DNA from: Pyrenopolyporus hunteri | Taxonomy: Eukaryota; Ascomycota; Sordariomycetes; Xylariales; Hypoxylaceae | Direction: 5' to 3' | Assembly (NCBI GenBank): GCA_902806595.1 | Contig: CADCXC010000014.1 | Span: 248,001 to 312,000, forward strand | Length of the DNA stretch: 64,000 bases | Part shown: piece by piece, positions 24,071-38,868 of the stretch | Position numbering within the stretch: position 1 is the first letter of the stretch | How the letters are laid out: every line of letters starts with the position of its first letter | Made by a program: the position numbers and the translations under genes | The notes under the pieces: model-generated | What the model was told of the DNA's origin: nothing | Database searches by the model: none | What the model saw: the letters and a program-made list of their open reading frames with translations, nothing else

Positions 24071-25857
24071 ATTATAATTACCGTTATTATTATTATTATT
24101 ATTATATTATTACCGTTATCGTATCTATTTTTATTATATATATTATTATTTATTTATGTATTTATATTTATTATTTATATTATTTATATCGTATTAATAA
24201 TTTAATATTATTTTATATATTTAAAAAAAATAATTTATTTTAAATCGATATTATAAATTTTTAAATTAACGTCATTATTTTTATTATTTATATTATTATT
24301 ATTATTTATAATATTATTAACCGATTTAAATAATCGAAATACCTTACTTTTAACCGTAAAATAATTTTTTTCGAATTCGTTATTATTATTATTATTATTA
24401 AATAAAAAGTTATAATTTTTATTATTTTAACGAATTATAATTTTTTTATTAATAAAATAATATTAATAAAATTTATTTTCGACGTTATTAAAATCGTTAT
24501 TATTATCGCGATTATAATCGTTAACTTAAAAACGAAAATATTTTTTAAAAATAAAAAATTCGTTTTTAAAAAATCGAAAAATATCCGTAATAAAAAATAT
24601 AATTATAATTTTTATAATTAAATTATCGCCACTATTAACATTTTAAAAAATAAAAAATATAAATCGTTTTACTTTCGAAAATTCGAAAAATCGCGTAATT
24701 TTATTATTAAAAATAATTTATATAAATCGAATAAATAAATATTTAAAATTAACATTATAAATTTAATAAATTTTCTTATTATAAAATAAAATTTTTTATT
24801 TATATAATAATCGTAATATATAAAATATATAAAATATTAATACGTAATCGTTATTTTTTAACTTAAAAATTAATATAAACTTTTTTATATCGAATATATT
24901 ATAAATATTAATACGAAAAAAAATAATATTATTAATATTTTATATAAAAAATATCGTTATTTAATCGTAAATATCTATTTTATTATAATTAAATTAAAAT
25001 TTTTATTTTTTAAAAATAAAATAAATTTATTTATAACCGTAAAAAATTTACGTAATTCGATAATATTCGTTATAATTTATCGTATTTTTTTATTTTTTCG
25101 TCCTTAAATATTAAACTTTATAATCGAAAATAAATAAAATATCGAAATTTTATTAAAATAAAAATAAATTATTATAAAAAAATATTTAATAATCGAAATT
25201 TAAAATAATTAAATAAAAATTTATATTTAATAATTAATATATAATAATAATAATAAAAATAATATTAATAAATTATAATATATTTATAAAATCGTCGAAA
25301 AATTAAAAAATATAAAATTAATATTTTTTATTAAATAAAATATTATTATTAAATCGAATAAATTATAAACCGTTTATTTTATTAAATATATTAAAATAAA
25401 AATAATTTACGTCGTTTTCGATAATTTAAATATTATCGATTATTATATAATAAATATAATACGTTAAATTATAATCGACGCCATTAATATTTAACGTAAA
25501 AAACTTTAAAAAAAATTAATACGCGTTAAAATATTCGAAATAATAAATAAAAACGTATAATAAAAAAAATTTAATCGATTCGATATTAATAATATAAAAT
25601 CGTACGAACGATTTAACCGTAAAAAATAACGAAATTTAAAATTTTATTTTTAAATAACGAAATAATAAATAAAAAAAAATAAATAAAATATTTATTTATT
25701 TAATTAAAATAATAAACGTCGATTAAATAATAAAGTTAAATTTTAAATATAAATTATATAATTATACATTCGAATAATTAAACGAATTTTCGTTTTATTA
25801 AATAATCGTTAATAAATCGAAAAACGATTTTATTATTTATTTATTTATATAAAATTA
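24071..25857. other. AT-saturated remnant, unidentified
   Basis: About 1.8 kb. It starts with TTA trinucleotide-rich runs (24,085-24,330 and around 24,380), and + strand C outside CpG is kept more than G. No frame or known element recognised. Confidence 0.5.
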
Positions 25858-27430
25858 TAACTTTTTAAACTTCGATTTTTTACGAATTTTACGACTATTT
25901 TTATAATTATATAATTTTTAATATAATTTTTATAATATTTTTTAACTTTTATAAAAATTTATTTTATATTACTTTTAAAAAAATTATCGTAAAAATCCAC
26001 CTTATATTACTTTATATTATTTTTCGAAAAAATCGTCGTAAAAATCCACTCTATATTATTTTTAAAAAAATCGTCGCGAAAATTTACCCTATATTATTTT
26101 ATACTACTTTTTAAAAAAATCGTCGTAAAGATTCATTTTATACTATTTTTAAAAAAACCGTCGTAAAAATTTACTTTATATTACTTTATATTACTTTTTA
26201 AAAAAACCGTCGCGAAAATCTACTTTATATTACTTTTAAAAAAACCATCGCGAAAATTCACTCTATACTACCTTATATTACCTTTCGAAAAAACCGTCGT
26301 AAAAACCCACCTTATATTATTTTTAAAAAAGCCGTCGTAAAAATTTACCTTATATTACTTTATATTACTTTTTAAAAAAACCGTCGTAAAAATCTACTTT
26401 ATATTACCTTTAAAAAAACCGTCGTAAAAGTTTATTTTATATTACTTTATATTATTTTTCGAAAAAACCGTCGTAAAAATCTACTCTATATTACTTTTAA
26501 AAAAACCGTCGTAAAAATCTACCCTATATTACCCTATATTATTTTTCGAAAAAATCGTTATAAAAATTTACTTTATATTACCTTTAAAAAAACTATCGTA
26601 AAAATCCACTTTATATTACCCTATATTATTTTTCGAAAAAATCGTCGCGAAAATCCACTCGTATAATTTTTTTATATTTAATTTTAAATATATAATTCGA
26701 AAAATTTTTCGAAAAATATTACGAAAAATACGTTAAATTAAAATTAAATTTATATAATTAAATTATAATAATATAATTTCGTATTAAAATATTTATCGTA
26801 ACGATAATAATAATAAATATACTTTTATTAAATGTTTCGTCGTTTTACGTAATAAACATTTAAAATATAAATTTTTAAAAATAATATAAATATTAATTAA
26901 TACGAAATTAACTTATTTATAATTTTTATATATATATAATTTAATTAATTTTATTTATTTTCGTATTTTTTATTATATAATTATATAATAATTTTTTAAT
27001 TATTAATTAACGACTTTTTATTTATTTAATATAAATTTATATAATTAAATATATATAATTAAATTTATTCGATTCGAATTTTTTAAATAAAATTATACGT
27101 TAAATTAAAATTAAATTTATATAATTAAATTTATATAATTTAAATTTTTCATATAAATTTATTTAATTTAATTTATTTAATTAAATTAATTTAATTAATA
27201 AAATCGTTTATTAAAATATAAATAATTTTAAATATAATAATATAACGTTTAATAAAACGATTTAATTAATTAAATAAACGTATAATATAAATCGTTTAAC
27301 GTAATATATACGTAATTTATTAACGTAACGTATAATTTATATAACGTAAAAAATATAACTCGTAAATTTTTACGTAATTAAATTTTTTTTTATTTAAAAA
27401 AAAATTAAAATATATTTCGAAGTTTTTTTA
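25858..27430 (-). mobile_element. R3: inverted, RIP-mutated copy of R with nested LTR
   Basis: The reverse complement follows R1/R2 order: palindrome and CCACR-derived part at the right (27,280-27,400), GAATTGAAT-derived part, then the GACGG array at the left (25,950-26,665) with motifs such as AAACCGTCGTAAAAATCTAC. Without the solo LTR (26,764-27,031) its length is about 1.3 kb, close to R1. The GACGG array is about twice as long as in R1, and the 12-bp array is shorter. Many + strand CpC and CpT survive here, unlike the rest of the block. Confidence 0.85.
26764..27031 (+). repeat. LTR family B, copy 4: solo LTR inside R3, TAAAT duplication
   Basis: A 268-bp LTR (TATAATAATATAATTTCG...TTTATTTAATA) flanked by TAAAT on both sides, splitting R3. 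Removing it with one TAAAT restores the R array, proving insertion after R3 was in place. Confidence 0.9.
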
Positions 27431-30400
27431 AATAAAATTAAATAATCGATAATAAATTTAAATATAACTTCGTTATTTTGTTTTATATATATTTAAATAT
27501 TTAAAATAAATATATAAAATTATAATTAAAATAATAAAACGATTATTAAATTTTTTATTTAAATTTTTAAAATAATATATACGTATATATTTACGTATAT
27601 TAAACGATTTTTTATATACGTAAATATATATATATTTATAAAACATTAATAATATTTAACTTTAATTATATATTATTATATAAAAAACATTTAATTAAAT
27701 ATTATATTAATATATATTTAATTAATAAAAATAAAATTAAATTATTATTAACTTTAATTTTTTTATCGTAAATTTATATAAAATATTAAATAATACGTTT
27801 TTATCGAAATATTTTTAATTATAATTTTAATAAAATATAATATAACTTTTTATTAAAATCTTTTATTATATTTTTTATTATTATAATAAAATTAATTATA
27901 TAATAAAAAAAATAATTATATTTTTATATAAATTATTTAATTATTTTTAACTTTTAATTTAAATATATATGTTAATTATTAATTAAAATATTTAATATAT
28001 ATTTATAATAAAATAATTATAATTTCCTTTTATAATCCCTTTTACGATTTAATATCGCGACTTTATTTTACGACTTTTTTTATAATTTTTTTTACGACGT
28101 TTTTTACGATTTTTTATTATAATTTTATAATATTTATAATTTTTATTAATTTCGTTATTATATCTACTTTAATATATACGATTATACGAATATTATATTT
28201 TCGTATTTTTTAAATAAAATTTTATTTTTTTACCTTTTATATTTTTTTAATATAAAATAATTATATTTTTTATAAAAAAAATCTTTTAAATTATTTTTAT
28301 ATAATTTATTTTAAAATAATTAAATGTTAATTAATATATTTTTTATTAAATTTTATAAATATTTATATTAAATTATATTACGTTTATATCTTTATTTTTA
28401 AATACGTTTATTTAAATAATATTTATATTTTTTTATATAACTTTAATTATTATTTATATTATAAAAACTTATTATTTAAAATTTTATTAAATTTTAACTT
28501 TAATTTTCGATTTTTAATTATATATTATTTAAGGTATTTTTTTAAAACTATATAATTTTATATATAAAAATACGTTATATCGTTAATAAATTTTAATAAA
28601 TAAATTATAAATTATTTATTATATAATCGTTACGTTTTTAATATTAAAAAACCGTTAAAATCGTATTTAATTAATGGTTTTTTTATTTTTTATATTAATT
28701 ATATTAATTTAAAGTCGTATTTTAAATTTATAACGTAATTTTTTACATTAATTTTTTTAAATTTAATTATATTATATTTATATAATTAATAATAATATAA
28801 TTTTTATTTAATTAAAATTTAATATAATAATTATTTTATTAATATATAAAATCGATAATTTTTTATTTTATTATATTTTTATATATAATATATAACGTAA
28901 TTTAATTAATTAAATTCTTTTTATCGAATAATTAAATTTTATAAAATTTATCGAAATAATTTTAAAATTATTAATTATAAAAAAAAAAAAAATAAAAATA
29001 ATTACATTTTTTAATACGTATAATTTAACGTAAAATTACGTTAATTAATAATTATAATTATTATTATTTAATTTTTCGATTTTACTTATTTATTTTTTAT
29101 TTATATAAATTCGAAATTCGATAATTTTATATTTTAATTTTTTTAATTTCGTTCGAATTTTATATAATTATTAACGGTTTTTAAATTATAATTAATTAAA
29201 ATTACGTTTAAATTATAAAAAAAATTTCGATTTTATAATCTATTCGCGTATATTATAATTAAATTTTTAATTCGAAAATAATAAAAAAAAATTAATTTAA
29301 TATATTTAAAAGTTAAAAATTATATTTATTTATATTAATTTATAATATTTTACGAAAATATACGTTAATATACGCGTAAATTTCGAACTTAACGAAATTT
29401 AACTTATAATATTTATTTATAAATTAAATATAATTAAGTTTCGAAATTATAAACTTTTTACGTATTTTTCGTTTTACGTTTAATTTATTATTAATTCGTT
29501 ACCGTATAATTTTCGAGTAAAATTATCGATATATAATATAAATTATATTTTTCGTAATTAAAAGTTAAATATTTTAATAAATACGTTCGAAAATATTATT
29601 TTTTTTTAAATTTTCGAAAACGTTTAAAACTTATTTATAATTTTTAAAAAACTCGTATATTTTAAATATATTATATATTTATTCGATTAAATTATTAATT
29701 TTTTTTTATATTATTTTCGATTTTAATATAAATAAAAAACGCTTTATTAATATTAAAATTTCATTAATCGAATCGAAATAAAATTTTATTATCGCGAAAG
29801 TTTTTTTCGTAAAAAAAATAACGTATAAATTAAATAAATTCTTCGATATAAAACATCAAATTATATCGACATTTTTTTTATTATCGTAATTTACGTTATA
29901 AAAACCGTAAAAATAAATTAATTTTAAATTTTTTAAATTTTAAATAATTAATAATTTAAATATATAAAAACCCGATATTAAAAAATTTAAAAATTCCTTT
30001 TTTAACGTTATTTATATTTAATTTATTTTTATAAATATCCCATTTATTAAAGTATCGTTAAAAAAACCGTCGATTAATAATAATGTTATATTTTTTTCGA
30101 AGCTTTTATAATATTTCGTTTTAAAAATTTTTATCTATTAAATACCATCGAATAATTTAATCTTTTTAAATAATTATTTAAATTTTAAATTAACGTATAA
30201 TAATTTAAAATAATTTTAATATTATATTAAAATATAAATAATTTTATAAATAAATAAATATATTAAAATTTATAAAATATAAATTTTCGCATTATTAATA
30301 TCGATTTATTTAATTAATATAATTATTATTATTTATATTAAATATAATATAAATTTTACGGGGTATATATAAAACATTTATTATTTATTATTATATAAAA

Positions 30401-33400
30401 TTAACTTTTTTTTAAAATTAAAATCCCTCGTATATATACGATATAATAAAGCTTTAAATTTTAATTTAATTATAATAATAAATTAACTTTAATAAAACGT
30501 ATTTACTTTCGAACCGTTATTATTTTAATAAAAAACTCGAAATTAAAATTAAAACGTATAACGTTTTTCGACGTTATCGAAAAAAAAACGTTTATCGAAA
30601 CGCGTAAAAAAAATTCCCCGATTTTAAAAACACGTAAAACTTTTTAAAACGACCGGTAATAAATATCTATTAACGGTTATTTAAAATAATATATATCGAT
30701 TTATATATCCATTAAAAATATATTTAATATAAATAATTTTATAATAATTTTTATAAAATATTACTTTTTCGTAAAAGTTTTTTATAATATATATTTAATA
30801 TATAAAAAACGTAATATATAAAATTTTATTAATTTAATTTCGATATAATAAATCGATTATTACATTAATTTATCGAAATATTTCGTTAATTTATAATTAT
30901 TTTTATAAATAACGTTATAATAAAAAAATAATTATATAAAATTCGATATATATTTAAATAAAATTATATAAATAATAATATATAAATTTTCGGACTTTTT
31001 TTTTAAATTATATAAATATTATTAATATAATTATAAATAAAATTTATATATTTTTTATTTATTATATATATATATATTAAAACGCATTTATTTATAAATA
31101 ATTTTACGATTTTATTATTATAATTTTATTATTATATTTAAATATATTTAATTAATTAATTATATATTTAACGTTATAATAAAAAAAAAATTTAAACCTT
31201 TTTTAAATTATAAAATTACGTTTAATTTATATTATTATATTTTATAAAATTAATTTATTAATATATATAATAATATTTTAATTTTTTTCGTTAATTTTTT
31301 CGAATAAATTCGCGTTCGGTTATAATGTTAAAATATATTTAAATATAATTAAATTATTAAATATTTAATAAATTTATATATTTTTTTCGTAAAAATTTAT
31401 TTATCGTTTTTAATATAAAATTTTTACGATGTATTTTTACTTCGATATTATAATCGAAACCGGTAAATTTTAATGTAAAATTAATTAATTAACGCGAATT
31501 ACTTTTTAATTTAATTTATAAAAACGTACGAAATAATAATTTTATATATATAAAAAATAAAATATATATTTTAACTTTTATAATTATTAATTATATTATT
31601 TATATATTTATTAAAAAGTTATAATTTCGATATTTTTTTTATAAATTTAATAAATTAAATATTAAAAAAAATCGTTTTTTTATTTATTTTAATTTTTACC
31701 TTATTATTATTTTATATTATATATTATTGTTTATTTTTTAACGATATCGAAAAACGTTATATATTTCGAATTTTATAAAAATAGTTTTAATTATATAATA
31801 ATATATGAGATAATTTTTAAATTTTATTTCGAAACGAATCGTAAAATTTATTATTTTTATTATAAATTTTATTATTTTTTAATTATTAATTTTATAAATA
31901 ATTATTAATTTTTATACGAAAATTTAATTACTTTATTTAATATTTAATTTAACGGTATAGTTACGATATTTTTTAACGAAATATTTTTTATTTTATAAAA
32001 TAATTTATTTATTACGTAATTTAATAATTTAAACGTTATATTTTACGGTCGAAGTATTTTATTATTACGTAAATTATTTTTAAATACGCCGTTTTAAAGT
32101 TTATAATTAAAAATTAATATAATCGAAAAAAAATAATTAAAATATAGGTTATTTATCGAATATAATTTTAAAATAGTTTTTATTTAAATAAATTTAAAAT
32201 TTAACGTAATAAAAAAAAATATTAAATTATAAAAAATTCGGTTAATTTATAATCGAATTTATAATATAATTTATTTTAAAATATATACGTATATTTATAA
32301 TTTTTATATATATGTTAATAAAAATAATAAGGTAAAAAAAAAATTAATATTAATCGAAACGACGGGAAATTATAAATTTAATCGATACGAAATTTAAAGT
32401 TATTTAATAAATATTTACGTTAAAAATAATTAATATTTCGATTTTTTTATATTCGAATAAAATTACGTTATAATATTAATTAAAACGAAGCGTTTTAAAT
32501 TTATATAAAATTAACGAATGTATAATTTATAAATATATTAAATATATAAAATTTATTTAATACGTTAAAATAACGTAAATATTTAAAATAAAAATAATAA
32601 ATATTATTAATTATAAAAAAATAACGGTAAATAATTTATTTAATAAAAATAATATACTTTAAAATTTCGTAAAAAATATAATTAAAAATAAAATATATAA
32701 AATTTATATAATTATATATAAAAACGAAGTTTTAATTTTACGAAGAAAAATTAAAACGTCGTTTCGAACGTTCGTAAATTTATTTTTCGATAAAAGAAAT
32801 TAAAATATTTTCCCGTTTAATTAACTCTTTTTTTTAAATTAAATAACTTCGCTTTTATTTAATTATTTTTTTTCGTTAAATTATATTTACTCGCTTAATT
32901 AAAACTTTCCGTTAAATTAAACTTTTACGTTTAATATAATTATTAATTTTTAAATCGATCGTAATTTAATTTTATTAATAAAATCGTAATAAAAATAACT
33001 TTTAAAATTACTTAATTTATTATTAAAAAAAACCGTAAAAACGTATCGAAATTTTACGTTATTATTAAAATTTAAAATTTATAATATAAACGTAAATTTA
33101 ATTAAAATTTTTATAATTATTATTAATATCGAATTAAAGTAGTTTTAATGTCGATATTTTTAAACGAAATTTTATTTTTATAACGTTTAAAACTTCGAAT
33201 ATTATTATTAATTTTATCGAAAATTTAATTAATTTTATTAAAAATCCCATCGATAATAATATTTCGCTTTTAAACGTTAATAAAATAATCGAATAAATAA
33301 TACGAAAAAAAAAATTAAAATTAACCGCATTACGAAATAAATAAATTACGAATATATCGATTATTAAAAAAATAATTTTATCGAAATAATTTAACATTTA

Positions 33401-36400
33401 TTTACGGTTAAAATTATTTAAAATATAAAAAAATATCGAATATAATTAATTTAATTTATTATTAATTAAAAAAATATTATTTTTATTAAATAATATTACG
33501 AAAACTTTTATTATTATATTAAATTTTATTAACGGTAATTATTTTAAAATATTTATTAATTCGATTTATTATATCGTTTTCGATATTAATCGTTTATTTT
33601 CGTTTAATATATAAAGTAAAAAATAAAAACTTAATTAATTATCGATCGAATTTATTAAATTAATTAATGAAAATAAATCGATAATACGTTTTAAAATTTA
33701 TATTATTTAATTTATAAACGTTTACGTACGCGATACGATTAAAATTAAAACGCGATATATTATTACGAACGTAATTAATATAAAATCGTATTATAATTTA
33801 TTTAAACTTTATTTAAATAAAAAAAAAATTAATTAATTATTTTTTATTATAACGAATATAAATCGAAAAATAAATTTTAAATATTATATAATTAAATTAT
33901 TTAAAAATAATTAAATGTATTTTTATTATCATTCCTTTGTTTTATATAATATATATACGATATAAATTTATATAATTATATTTTAAACGAATTTTATTAT
34001 TTTATTTAATAAAATTTTTTATTTTTTATTAACGATTTCGTCGTTATTTTTCCTTATAAATAATATTAAACGTATTATTTTTTTTTTAACGTACGTAAAA
34101 CTATTAATTTATTTTCGAAATTTATTCGAACGTTAATTTATTTAAAAATTATTATATATTTATATTATTTTTTATATTTTTTTTTATAATTATATATTTT
34201 TAATCGATAAAAAAAATTATAAAATTCGTTAATATAAATATAAAATTTAAAATAAAAATTAAAGTTAATATTAAAATTAACATTATTATATATTATTAAT
34301 ATAATCGTTTTAAATTTTTTTTTTTTAAATATATAAATTTATAAATAAATAACGTAAACTTCCATCGTTATAATAATAATAAACGTACGCGCCGTTTATT
34401 AAATTCGTATTTCGATTTATAAATACGAAAATAACTATATATACTTTTTATAAATCGCATTCGTTTACGTATTAATTATATTATTATTTATTAATATATA
34501 AAAAATTATAAATTTAAATATATAAAATAAAAATATTTTTTAATAATATATTAATAATATATTATAAATAAATGTAAATTTTAATTAACGATTACGTCGT
34601 CGATTTATTATCGAAAATAGTTTAATATAATCGATACGTTAATTATTTTCCATCGATATATATTTAAAATATAAAATTAATAAAAATATAATAATATCGT
34701 AAATAAAAATAAATAAATTAATTATATAAAAATAAATGATTTAAACGGTTTTTTATACGGTTATAAAAATTATAAAATTATATTAATTATATAAATATTA
34801 TTATAATTAATTTATTTAATATATATACGAATAAATTTTTAATTTTTTTTTTTAAAAAATTAAAATAAATATTATATAATATATTAATTATTAAAATCGT
34901 AATTATAAAAATATTTAATAAAAAATAATATAAAATACGTTAAATAAATTTATATTATTTTATAAAAAGCGAAAAAAAAACGTTAAAAAATTTAAATTCG
35001 AATATAAATTTATTTTTATTAATATATATAAAAATAAAATTTATTATATATTTAAAAGTAAATATAATTTATATATAGAAGCGGTAAAATATTATTATAA
35101 TTTAATAATAAAATTTATTTAATAAAATTATAATATTATATTTATTTATTTAATTTAATTAACGAAACGAATAAAAATTTAAATTTAATTAAAATTACGT
35201 TATTAACATTTTATTAATTATAAAATAAAAAATAAAATATAAATTACGATTTACGAAATCGTTAAATTTTAATATATATTTTCTTTTTTTTTTTTTATAT
35301 ATATATTACGGCGACGTTATAATATTAATATAAACGTTTATTTACGATTTCGATAGTTATAAAAACTTTTTTAAATTTTATCGACTTTATTTTATTAAAA
35401 TTTACATTTAAAACTTTTAAAATTTAATTTAATTTAAAATTTATCGAAAATAAATATATTAATTATAATTTAATTATATAAATATTTATTAAATAATCTT
35501 CGAATATTATTTATTAATTTACTTTATAATATTTCAATAATAATATTATTTTTAATAAATTTAAATAATTCGAATATAATTTCGAAAGTCGTAATATAAT
35601 TATTAATAAATTACGCGAAAAAATTATAATTTTTAAAATAAAATTTTAATTAATATTAAAACATTCGAAAAATTAAATATAAAATATAAAAAAATAATTT
35701 ACGATATTTAAAATCGAACTTTAAAATAAATGTTAAAAATGTTAAATCGAATATTTATACGCGTATTTATTTAATTAAAACGCGTATTAATATTATTAAT
35801 ATTTTTTTTATACGTATTAATATTAATTTAAAAATAAAAATATTTATATTATTTTAAATTTATTATAATATATATAAAATTTATTAACTTTATTAAACGG
35901 TCGAAAGGTTTTTTAATTTAAAAAGTTTTTCGTTAAATAAAATTATAAATTATATTATAAAATTAAAATCGAATTATAAGTCGAATTATCCGACGTAATT
36001 AACGTTTATATTATTTATATTAGTTTAAATATATAATGTTAAATTAATGTTTAAATAATAAAAATATAATAAAATATTTAAAAAAAAAAAATTAAAAATT
36101 AAAAAAACGAGTTTAATATATTTAAATATATTTTTATTTTATTATTTAAATATATATATTATATATATATATTTATTAATACGTTTAATATATGTAAAAT
36201 AATAATACGAAATAATATAAATAATATATATAGTTAAAATTATAAATAATTTAAAATTCGAAGTATTTATTATTTTAATTAATTAAAATATAACGTTATT
36301 ATAATTATATAATTATATAATAACTTATATTTCGTTCGATTTTTATATCAATATTATAATTATACGTAACCGATATATAATTCGTATATATAATATCGTA

Positions 36401-38235
36401 AATTTAAAGTAAATTTTTTAAAGTCGTTTAAAAAAATATATATAAATAAAATAAAAATTTTTAAAATAAAAATTTAAATCGAAATTATCGATAAAACCTA
36501 TAATATAATTAATCGATCGATTTAATAAAATCGATTAATAAAACGAATAATAATAATAAATTTATTACGTAATTAAATAAATATAATTATATTTTCGATA
36601 AAAATTATAATTTATAATTAATTTTTAATTATATTAATTAATTTTTTAATTAATAACGTTTATTATTACTTTTATTTTTATAATTTACGTTCGAAATTCG
36701 AATATATTTAATTTTATTTTTTAATTAATATTTTATATAATAAAAATTATAATAAATAATATTATATTATAATTTATTATAAAATAATTTAAAAATTAAC
36801 TATTTAACCTTACACTATAAAATAAATTTTAAAAATTAAAAATAAATTTTTATTAATATTATAAAAAAAAAATAAAAAAAAACGAATTATAATTTTTTAA
36901 ATTACGAAATTAATGTAATATACTTATATTATATAAAATAATATAATTTAATTTATCGATTATTTTATATTATTAAACGACTATATAATATTATAGTAAT
37001 AAATTTAAATAAATAATTACTTAATTATTATAATATAATAACTTATAAAAAAATTTAAATTAAATTATATTATATTAATTCGAATATAAATATATTAAAT
37101 AAAAATTATAATTATATTTTTAATAATTATAAAAACGTAAAAAAAAGAAATTTTTATAAAACGTATAAACGTATAAATTTTTTAAAATTATTTTTATAAT
37201 TTTATATCGTAAACGTATTTTTTTATATATATATATATTATATATAAATATTTATGTAAAAAATATAGAAATAAATTATCGTTTTATTATATTAAACGTT
37301 AAATTAATCGATTCGAAATTATTAATTTATTATTAAAAATTTTAATTAAAAAATTAACTTCTAAATAACTTTAAATAATATCCGCCATTATAAAATACTT
37401 AAATAAATAAATATATAAACGTTATTACTACGAAATTTTAATTACTTTAATATTAATTTAAATTTTAAATTAACTTTTTTTAAAATATTTTATTATTTTA
37501 TTATATTTCGTTTTATTATTTATTTAATATTTTAATTATTATAAATTTTTTAATATAATTTAATTTATAATTTAATTTTATTATAATAATCAAATATAAT
37601 AATAAATTAATATAAAAATTATTAAAATTTATAAATTTTCTCGTAATTTATAAAAGTTAATAAATTTCGAATTTAATTAATACGATTAATATACGGTTAA
37701 ATAATTTAAAAATTCGAATTATTACGTAATTAAATAATTTTAAAATTTAAATAAATAATCGATTCGAAATTTTAAAAATTTAATTAAACGAACGGTTTAT
37801 TATTTTAAATATTTATTTAAAAATTACGTAAAAAATTTCATTTATATTTATATTTAATTATTTACATATTTAAATATTAAAATTATATTATAAAAATATT
37901 AATATTTTTATATAATTTATAAATAATAACATTACGTAAATAAATATTAAATTCGAATCGTTTTTATTTATATAAAATAATATCGTTATTAAAAAATTAT
38001 AAAATAAATTAATAAACGATATAATAAAATTATCCGATAAAAAATTATATAATAAAATTATAATTAATATATTTATTTTTATTTTCGATAACTTTTAAAT
38101 TAAAACGAATTTCGTTAACTTTAAAATTTAACGTTAACGAGTTAAAAATAGTTAAATTTAAAAAAATTTTATTAATAATTAATGTTATTAACGTATACAT
38201 TTAAATAATCGAAGTTTAAATATAAAAAAAATAAA
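27431..38235. other. 10.8 kb AT-saturated region, unresolved
   Basis: Degenerate sequence with C almost only in CpG plus scattered CpT/CpC on + (for example around 28,020-28,080 and 32,820-32,930). I could not find internal LTR pairs by eye. The one open frame (33,134-33,397, minus) is low-complexity Ile/Leu/Phe/Lys sequence expected by chance. Likely one or more old retroelements. Confidence 0.5.
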
Positions 38236-38481
38236 TATAATAATATAATTTTATATTAATATATTTACCGTAACGATAATAACGGTAAATATAACTTTAT
38301 TATATATTTTATTACTTTACGTAATAAACGATTAAATTATAAATTTTAAATAAAAATATATTTTCGATTAATATAAATTTAATTTAATTTTTTTTTTTAC
38401 ATTTATATAATTTAATTAATTTATTTTTTCTTTACTTTATATTATATAATTATATAATATAAAATCGTTTATTATTTAATA
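38236..38481 (+). repeat. LTR family B, copy 5 (diverged)
   Basis: About 246 bp with the TATAATAATATAATTTTATATT start and the TACCGTAACGATAATAA block; the 3' third is diverged or shortened. No matching target duplication was seen. It lies 120 bp upstream of copy 6. Confidence 0.7.
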
Positions 38482-38601
38482 AACCTTTATTATATTAATA
38501 ATAAAAAAAGTTATTTTTTAAATTAATTAATTTTTATAATTATTAAATTAAAAAAAAATATATAATTATTTAATTTTAATATAATTTTTCGTTTTAATAT
38601 T

Positions 38602-38868
38602 TATAATAATATAATTTCGTATTAACGTATTTATTATAACGATAATAATAATAGATATATTTTTATTAAATATATCGTCGTTTTATATAATAAACGATTA
38701 AGGTATAATTTTTAAAAATAAATATATTTATTAATTAATACGAAGTTAATCGATTCGTAATTTTTACATTTTTATAATTTAATTAATTTATTTATTTCGT
38801 TATTTTTTATTATACGATCGTATATTAATTAATCGATTATAAATTAATAATTTTTTATTTATTTAATA
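38602..38868 (+). repeat. LTR family B, copy 6: solo LTR with ATATT duplication
   Basis: A 267-bp LTR (TATAATAATATAATTTCG...TTTAATA) with ATATT on both sides, so it is a solo LTR and not one end of a larger element. Confidence 0.85.

Noticed and set aside
33134..33397. 87-codon frame inside the AT-rich block
   Set aside because: Low-complexity Ile/Leu/Phe/Lys product expected by chance; I tried to match it to reverse transcriptase motifs and could not.
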